Origin: Coriobacteriaceae bacterium AM100-PB1-1D-6A | GTDB taxonomy: Bacteria; Actinomycetota; Coriobacteriia; Coriobacteriales; Coriobacteriaceae | NCBI GenBank assembly: GCA_027660625.1 | Contig: JAQDNC010000022.1 | Span: forward strand, 1-19,868 | Direction: 5' to 3' | DNA: 19,868 nucleotides | Part shown: positions 15,225 through 19,868 of the stretch, in pieces | Numbering within the stretch: position 1 is the stretch's first letter | Layout of the letters: every line of letters begins with the position of its first letter | Notes under the pieces: generated by a model | The model's database searches: none | What the model was told of the DNA's origin: nothing | Seen by the model: the letters and a program-made list of their open reading frames with translations, nothing else | Made by a program: the position numbers and the translations under genes

Positions 15225-16766
15225 CTACTGAGTGGTGCTGAGCGAACGCCTGACCGCATCGTGCCAACCGTCCAGGTTGCGCTCGCGACGCTCAACGGAC
15301 ATATGGGGATGGAACGTCTTGACGATCTGGGCGTTTTGCTCCAGCTCCTCCAGATCCTCCCAATACCCAACCGCAAGACCCGCCAAGTACGCGGCACCGA
15401 TTGCCGTGGTCTCCACCGTCTCGCATTGCAGTACAGGGATATCCAGCAAGTCTGCCTGGAACTGCATGATGAACTCGTTGCGCGAGGCACCGCCATCGAC
15501 GGACAGGCGCTCAATCGAAAGACCCACATCCTGCTCCATGGCACGCAGCACGTCATAGCTCTGATAGGCCATGGACTCGCAAGCGGCGCGCACGATGGTC
15601 GCTCGAGTCGAAGCTCCAGTCAGACCGCATACGATGCCGCGGGCGTGCGCGTCCCACCAAGGTGCACCCAAGCCCGCAAAAGCGGGGACAAAGTAGCATC
15701 CCTCGTTATCGCCGATCGAGGAGGCGAGCCGTGCCGATTCGGATACGTTGGAGATAACGCCCATGTTGTCGCGCAGCCAGTTCATCGTTGAGCCGGCGGC
15801 AAAAATAGAGCCCTCGAGCGCATAGCTGACCTTGCCGTCCGCAGCGATACCGATGGTGGAGACCAGGCCATTCTTGGATTCGACGATCTCGTCGCCGGTA
15901 TTCATGAGCATAAAGCAGCCCGTGCCATAGGTGTTTTTGGTCTGGCCGGGATGGAAGCAGCAGTGACCGAACAGCGACGCCTGCTGGTCGCCCGCCACAC
16001 CCATGATGGGCGGCGTGCTGGTCATGATGTCGCTCGCTACGCGGCCGTAGTCACCGGCGCTCCAACGGACCTCGGGCATCATGGCACGCGGGATGTCGAA
16101 GAGAGCCAGCAGGTCATCGTCCCAGTCCAGCGTATGAATATTGAAGAGCGCCGTGCGGCTGGCGTTGGTGTAGTCGGTGGCGAAGGTTTGGCCGCCGGTG
16201 AGGTTATAGATGAGCCAGGTATCGATGGTGCCAAACATGAGGTCGCCCGCTGCCGCGCTCTCGCGCGCGCCGTCGACGTTGTCGAGAATCCACTGCACCT
16301 TGGAGGCCGAGAAATACGGGTCGAGCGTAAGGCCGGTGCGGGAACGCACCAGCTCCTCGCGGCCCTGCTCGGCCAGTTTATCGATTGTCGAGGCGGTGCG
16401 GCGACACTGCCACACGATGGCGTTGTAGATAGGCTGGCCACTCACGCGGTCCCACACCACCGTGGTCTCGCGCTGGTTGGAGATACCGATGGCGGCGATG
16501 CGATCGGAATGGATGCCGCTCTTAAACTGGACCTCCATCATCACGCCGATCTGGCTGGCAAGCACCTCCGTGGGATCCTGCTCCACCCAGCCGGGGCGCG
16601 GGAAGCTGGTTTTGACGCTACGACGTGCCTGGGCGACAATGCAGCCGTACTCGTCGACGATGGTCGCGAGCACCGAGGTGGTGCCGCAGTCGAGCGCCAT
16701 GATGTAGGAACCGCCAAAGTTAAACGAGGCATCTTCCATGCCCAGGCTGCCCAGATTCAACGACAT
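15225..16766 (-). CDS. glpK: glycerol kinase
   Basis: A 513-aa FGGY-family kinase that phosphorylates glycerol to sn-glycerol-3-phosphate in the cytoplasm. The N-terminal phosphate-binding motif MALDCGTTS lies at residues 23-31. GISNQRETTVVWDR (94-107) and the glycerol-contacting NAIVWQCRRT (115-124) follow, then DPYFSASKVQWILDNV. The FGGY signature VDGGASRNEFIMQFQADLL lies in the C-terminal domain. About 18 residues precede the usual family start. The ATG at 16766 is kept because AAAGGTG lies 6-7 nt upstream. It is 13 nt downstream of tsaC. No glycerol facilitator or glycerol-3-phosphate dehydrogenase gene is present in the window. Confidence 0.96.
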   Translation of the reverse strand: MSLNLGSLGMEDASFNFGGSYIMALDCGTTSVLATIVDEYGCIVAQARRSVKTSFPRPGWVEQDPTEVLASQIGVMMEVQFKSGIHSDRIAAIGISNQRETTVVWDRVSGQPIYNAIVWQCRRTASTIDKLAEQGREELVRSRTGLTLDPYFSASKVQWILDNVDGARESAAAGDLMFGTIDTWLIYNLTGGQTFATDYTNASRTALFNIHTLDWDDDLLALFDIPRAMMPEVRWSAGDYGRVASDIMTSTPPIMGVAGDQQASLFGHCCFHPGQTKNTYGTGCFMLMNTGDEIVESKNGLVSTIGIAADGKVSYALEGSIFAAGSTMNWLRDNMGVISNVSESARLASSIGDNEGCYFVPAFAGLGAPWWDAHARGIVCGLTGASTRATIVRAACESMAYQSYDVLRAMEQDVGLSIERLSVDGGASRNEFIMQFQADLLDIPVLQCETVETTAIGAAYLAGLAVGYWEDLEELEQNAQIVKTFHPHMSVERRERNLDGWHDAVRRSLSTTQ

Positions 16767-16779
16767 CGCTTACACCTTT

Positions 16780-17523
16780 CTATTGCATCGGGTCGGACAG
16801 AACCCGCTCGATCTCTGATGCGGGAAGTGCGCCTTGGCGCAGGATCTGAAGCTCGCCATGCTTAAACGTCACGATGGTCGAAGCGTCGCGGCACGGGGTC
16901 TCGCCCGCGTCGACGGCCAGATCAACCCCCTCCAGAATACGGTCCTCAACGTCGGCAAAGCTTGCCGGCGCGGGCGTGCCATGCGTATTGGCGCTGGTGC
17001 AGGCAAGAGGGCTGCCGCAGGCGCGGATGAGCGCTTGCACCACGGGCGAGGCCGAAGCGCGAAGTGCCACCGTGTCGTCGGCGGCGCGCATAAAGGTCGG
17101 CACGCAGGGGGCCGCCTTGACCACGATAGTCAGGGCACCCGGCCAGCATCGTCGGGCGAGCACGCGGGCCTCATGAGGGATATCCACGCCATAGCGATCG
17201 AGTGCCTCGGCATCATCAACCAGCCAGGCGACCGTTTGCGTGAGCTCGCGCTGCTTGAGGGTAAAGATACGACGATAGCCGGTACCGAGTGCGGGGACCG
17301 CGGCGCCGTTGACGGTGACCTGCGGATCGCGCGGCCACGGCAGAGGTTCACTTGTATCTTGTGGAACGGCATCCGAGAAGACGTTGACTGCCACGGCGAC
17401 ACCGTAGACCGTCTCGGTTGGAATAAGCGCCAGGCCACCGCGACCGAGTAGCTCGGCCGTACGCTCGACGGCGAGCCGATGCGGCTCACGCGTTCCCTCG
17501 AATACCCGATAGACCGTCTGCAT
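16780..17523 (-). CDS. tsaC: threonylcarbamoyl-AMP synthase (Sua5/YciO/YrdC family)
   Basis: A 247-aa enzyme expected to make threonylcarbamoyl-adenylate from threonine, bicarbonate and ATP for the t6A modification of ANN-decoding tRNAs. Family motifs in order: IPTETVYGVAV (34-44), RIFTLKQRE (85-93), RRCWPGALTIVVK (124-136) and the nucleotide-binding CTSANTHGTPAP (175-186). About 27 extra residues sit between the first two motifs (about 49-80). No C-terminal Sua5 domain is present. The ATG at 17523 has AAGGGG about 11 nt upstream. It is close to glpK (13 nt) and probably cotranscribed with it. The 134 nt upstream of the gene hold no clear promoter that I could find. Confidence 0.88.
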   Translation of the reverse strand: MQTVYRVFEGTREPHRLAVERTAELLGRGGLALIPTETVYGVAVAVNVFSDAVPQDTSEPLPWPRDPQVTVNGAAVPALGTGYRRIFTLKQRELTQTVAWLVDDAEALDRYGVDIPHEARVLARRCWPGALTIVVKAAPCVPTFMRAADDTVALRASASPVVQALIRACGSPLACTSANTHGTPAPASFADVEDRILEGVDLAVDAGETPCRDASTIVTFKHGELQILRQGALPASEIERVLSDPMQ

Positions 17524-17657
17524 GTGTATGCCAGCCCCTTACGCTCTGGTGCAAGTTTATTTACTGTGGGGCATTCTCGCACGAAACGTTCAACCTATTT
17601 GCCCAGAGCGCATGTTGGTTTGGTGAGCGGCTCTAGTAGTCGGTGAAAGTGAGGGGG

Positions 17658-18104
17658 TTATTGGACTGCGACGAACTTCTTTGGCCTGCCGGCGTGGCGT
17701 TCTTGGGCGGCGTAGCGCTCGATGCTGTCTATCGTTATCATCCGACGGCCGTCGACGAGTTCAACATCGAGCTTTCCTGCTTTGACCAGCGCGGTAATCC
17801 GCGAAGCGGAGACTTTGAGGTCCAGCGCTGCGTCTTTAAATGTTCGGCACGCCGCTTCCCGAGCGTCATCGTGGTCGATTTCGACTGAAAGGGCCACGAC
17901 CTCGGCCGAGCGTTCGTACCCTGCCGGAGTCAAACCGTTGTTGAGGTCGTCGGCCAAAAACGCCATCAGTGCCTCGGTGGCATGGGCAATCGCTTCTTCG
18001 CGCGTGTCGCCATCGGCAAAGGTGCCAGGAATCTGCGGGAAGCTAGCGCAGTAACCGTCGTCTTCTTTTATGAGAACGCAGTCATAGGTAAATCGCTGCC
18101 TCAT
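17658..18104 (-). CDS. hicB: HicB family antitoxin with C-terminal HTH
   Basis: A 148-aa antitoxin expected to bind and neutralise HicA and to repress the operon. Residues 1-50 form the partial-RNase-H-like HicB fold (DGYCASFPQIPG at 16-27, EEAIAHATEAL at 36-46). Residues 88-135 look like an excisionase/MerR-type winged HTH (AALDLKVSASRITALVKAGKL, with DGRRMITIDSIERY as the wing), followed by a basic GRPKK tail. This differs from the ribbon-helix-helix or XRE-type domain common in HicB proteins. The ATG at 18104 is preceded by GGAGG at 4 nt; an in-frame start at 18149 would overlap hicA and add residues unlike the family. It is 11 nt downstream of hicA. Confidence 0.85.
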   Translation of the reverse strand: MRQRFTYDCVLIKEDDGYCASFPQIPGTFADGDTREEAIAHATEALMAFLADDLNNGLTPAGYERSAEVVALSVEIDHDDAREAACRTFKDAALDLKVSASRITALVKAGKLDVELVDGRRMITIDSIERYAAQERHAGRPKKFVAVQ

Positions 18105-18115
18105 TTTGCCTCCAG

Positions 18116-18301
18116 CTACCATCCAGCTTGGCGACGAATACTTGCCCACGTGCCCTTCTTTGGTCGATCACCACCAGAGCCGTTCGCGGTGACAACACGG
18201 TCACCAGAAACATGCTTAGCATGACTACCGACTTGCGCGACCTCCACGAATCCATCGTGCTTGAGTAGGGCAATGATTTCCCGAAAGGTAGGAGGTTGCA
18301 T
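18116..18301 (-). CDS. hicA: HicA family toxin (mRNA interferase)
   Basis: A 61-aa toxin of the HicA family, which has a double-stranded-RNA-binding-like fold and cleaves mRNA to halt translation. REIIALLKHDGF (7-18), the catalytic GSH motif with His27, and the C-terminal KKGTWASIRRQAGW (48-61) are typical. The second conserved Pro-His segment of the family is replaced by ANGSGGD, so activity is not assured. The ATG at 18301 has AGAGG 7 nt upstream. It is the first gene of hicAB, driven by an AT-rich promoter. Confidence 0.85.
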   Translation of the reverse strand: MQPPTFREIIALLKHDGFVEVAQVGSHAKHVSGDRVVTANGSGGDRPKKGTWASIRRQAGW

Positions 18302-18325
18302 GGGCCGACCTCTTTCAGCCGTCCT

Positions 18326-18355
18326 AATTATAAACTAATTTATAATTTTTGCTAA
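18326..18355 (-). promoter_or_regulatory. hicAB promoter and overlapping inverted repeat
   Basis: TTAGCA (18350-18355) and a consensus TATAAT (18327-18332) lie 17 nt apart on the minus strand, giving a start near 18320. The -10 is embedded in the inverted repeat AATTATAAA-N4-TTTATAATT (18326-18347), a probable operator for HicB autoregulation. The stretch is strikingly AT-rich compared with the rest of the window. An imperfect CCAGT.../...ACTGG inverted repeat (18353-18373) lies next to it across the prmC stop codon. Confidence 0.65.
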
Positions 18356-18369
18356 CCAGTTAATAAATA

Positions 18370-19620
18370 TTACTGGCGCTGTTTGGGCTCGGTGACGATG
18401 GCTCGGACGATGCGGGGACGATCGGTGAGGTCGCGGACGATGCGCACGTCCGAGAGACCCGCCTGGCGACAGAGCTCGGCCGCGGCATCGAGGGCGCCCT
18501 CGTAGAGCTCGCAGGCAAACAGGCCGCCGGCGCGCAGCATATAGGGCGCCGCATTGAGCAGGCGGCGGAAGATATCGAGGCCGTCGGCGCCGCCCTCGAG
18601 CGCTAAATCGGGCTCGAAGTCCTTGACCTCGTGCGGCAGCGAGCGCATGACGTCAGTCGGAATGTAAGGCGGGTTGGAGACGAGCACGTCGAAGGTGCCC
18701 CATTCCTCGCGGGGGATAGAGCTCACCAGGTTTGTGAGGCTGAAGGCGACCTCATCGGACGTAAGCCCGAGCGCGTCGCGGTTTTTGGTGGCCAGGTCAA
18801 TGGCACGCGGTTCGATATCGGTAGCGGTGCAGGTGACATGGCCGCGGCGCTCCCAGGCAAGGGAAAGCGAGATGCAGCCCGTGCCGCAGCCGACCTCGAG
18901 AACGCGGGCGATACGGGGCTCGACCGGAGCGGGCGCGGCGGCATCCTCCGTCAGAGACGCCTCGTGGTCGGCGCCTTCGATGGCGATGCCGTATTCGTCG
19001 AGCTCGGGCTCGGCGGCTTCCGCGGCTTCGGCTTCTGCTATCTGCGTGGCGGCTTCCTCGGCCTCGCGGTCGGCCAGTTCCTCGGCATAGGCACGGCTGC
19101 CCAGTACGTCGCCACCCAGCGCAGCCTCATCGGCAGCCGTGAGGTTAGCGGCACGGCGCTCGGCCGTCGCTCGCTCGTCGGCCAATGCGGCTTCGACTTT
19201 GCGCGCTTGCTCGACCTCGTCGTTCCAGGGCAGCTCAACGCGCTGACGGGCGGCAGCCTCGGGGCTCAGCACCTCGGCATCCAGATAATTGAGGACTTCC
19301 TCGACGAGCATCTCGGTCTCGGGACGCGGAATGAGTACGCCGGGGGCGCACGCGACGTCGATCATGCGGAACTGCGTGCTGCCGGTGATGTACTGCAGCG
19401 GCTCGCCCTTGGCGCGGCGGACGACCGCCGCGTGCATGGTCTCGAGCTGCGCCGCATCGAGCGTCTCGTCCATACGCATATATAAGTCAATGCGCGCCAG
19501 ACCCGTGGCTGCGCACAGCAGCCACTCGGCAGAAAGTCGGGGGTGTTCCTCGCCGCGCTCGGCCAGGTACTCCTTGGTCCACTCGAGACAACGCTTGATG
19601 GTCCAGATCTCGTTTGCCAT
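18370..19620 (-). CDS. prmC: peptide chain release factor N5-glutamine methyltransferase
   Basis: A 416-aa SAM-dependent enzyme that methylates the Gln of the GGQ motif in release factors. The N-terminal helical substrate domain (about 1-75) is followed by GEPLQYITG (72-80) and LIPRPETEMLVEEVL (96-110). The SAM site LEVGCGTG is at 241-248 and the catalytic NPPY at 316-319. Usual PrmC length is about 280 aa. The excess is one block of about 120 residues (about 115-236), rich in Ala and Glu, between the two domains. The ATG at 19620 is preceded by GGGGAGG at about 5 nt; an upstream in-frame start at 19695 would overlap the predicted promoter. prfA, its usual neighbour, is not in the window. Confidence 0.92.
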   Translation of the reverse strand: MANEIWTIKRCLEWTKEYLAERGEEHPRLSAEWLLCAATGLARIDLYMRMDETLDAAQLETMHAAVVRRAKGEPLQYITGSTQFRMIDVACAPGVLIPRPETEMLVEEVLNYLDAEVLSPEAAARQRVELPWNDEVEQARKVEAALADERATAERRAANLTAADEAALGGDVLGSRAYAEELADREAEEAATQIAEAEAAEAAEPELDEYGIAIEGADHEASLTEDAAAPAPVEPRIARVLEVGCGTGCISLSLAWERRGHVTCTATDIEPRAIDLATKNRDALGLTSDEVAFSLTNLVSSIPREEWGTFDVLVSNPPYIPTDVMRSLPHEVKDFEPDLALEGGADGLDIFRRLLNAAPYMLRAGGLFACELYEGALDAAAELCRQAGLSDVRIVRDLTDRPRIVRAIVTEPKQRQ

Positions 19621-19668
19621 GGGGTCCTCCCCTCTTAAGCGCCGGGCGGCGCGCGAATGTCGGAGCAG

Positions 19669-19695
19669 ATTGTACGCGAGGCCAGCGCTTGGCAA
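19669..19695 (-). promoter_or_regulatory. predicted prmC promoter
   Basis: TACAAT (19669-19674) matches 5 of 6 consensus bases; TTGCCA (19690-19695) lies 15 nt upstream, a short spacer (CTTGCC at 16 nt is the alternative register). The leader would be about 42 nt. The rest of the right edge (19696-19868) holds no gene I can support; it has a TTGTCA-like element on the minus strand but nothing conclusive. Confidence 0.45.
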
Positions 19696-19868
19696 GAGAC
19701 GATTGAAGGCGATTATCGAGAATCAGCCCAGAATTTTGCACCGGGCTCGCTCAAAGTGTTCATTCGCCGACGTCTAGATTTGCATTCGTCAAGCTTTTGG
19801 CAAGGTTGCCGGTGACGCATAATTTCTTTCGCAAATTGACAACCGCATAGCGGAACACGGCCCGCGCC

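Noticed and set aside
17524..17657. Promoter for tsaC (TTGAAC and nearby AT-rich TAAATA)
   Set aside because: The spacing between the best hexamers is about 24 nt, too long for a normal promoter.
17658..18149. Longer form of HicB starting at 18149
   Set aside because: It would overlap the end of hicA, lacks a good ribosome site and adds residues not found in the family; the ATG at 18104 has GGAGG in front.
19836..19841. Perfect TTGACA -35 on the plus strand near the right edge
   Set aside because: At a 17-nt spacing the -10 position reads GGCCCG-like sequence, so no promoter is supported within the window.

Overview
The window is a gene-dense, GC-rich bacterial chromosome segment. The set and order of genes, protein features such as the short c subunit, the long PrmC and the AtpF with a leader peptide, and the frequent GTG and TTG starts suggest a Coriobacteriia actinobacterium, most likely Collinsella or a close relative. 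The lineage call is inference from recognition, not from a search. All genes but one (pepT) lie on the minus strand. I see no tRNA, rRNA, insertion sequence, prophage or CRISPR array.

Layout in transcription order on the minus strand, right to left. prmC (release-factor methyltransferase) has its own promoter. A hicAB toxin-antitoxin module follows, with an AT-rich promoter/operator. Next comes tsaC-glpK (tRNA t6A synthesis and glycerol kinase, 13 nt apart), then upp (uracil salvage). The complete F-type ATP synthase operon atpI-B-E-F-H-A-G-D-C then runs from a promoter near 14240 to a terminator at 7215-7253. It is followed by murA plus an LCP-family cell-wall ligase gene, a two-gene cell-envelope unit. 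pepT (plus strand) converges on the LCP gene, with one terminator for each direction between them. pepT diverges from a DtxR/MntR-like metalloregulator gene that is followed 10 nt later by a zinc-type homocysteine S-methyltransferase gene. A phosphohexomutase gene ends the window on the left.

The order prmC ... tsaC ... upp-atpIBEFHAGDC ... murA matches, from memory, the order of the same genes in Bacillus. This looks like an old conserved backbone into which hicAB and glpK have been placed.

No wholly new system is evident. The points most worth a second look are: a perfect 20-bp palindrome placed across the predicted -35 regions of both divergent promoters (metalloregulator and pepT); a hicAB module sitting inside the conserved prmC-tsaC neighbourhood, with an antitoxin carrying an excisionase-like HTH domain and an AT-rich inverted repeat over a consensus -10; a ~120-residue acidic Ala/Glu-rich insertion in PrmC; and several lineage-type insertions or leaders in AtpA, TsaC and AtpF.
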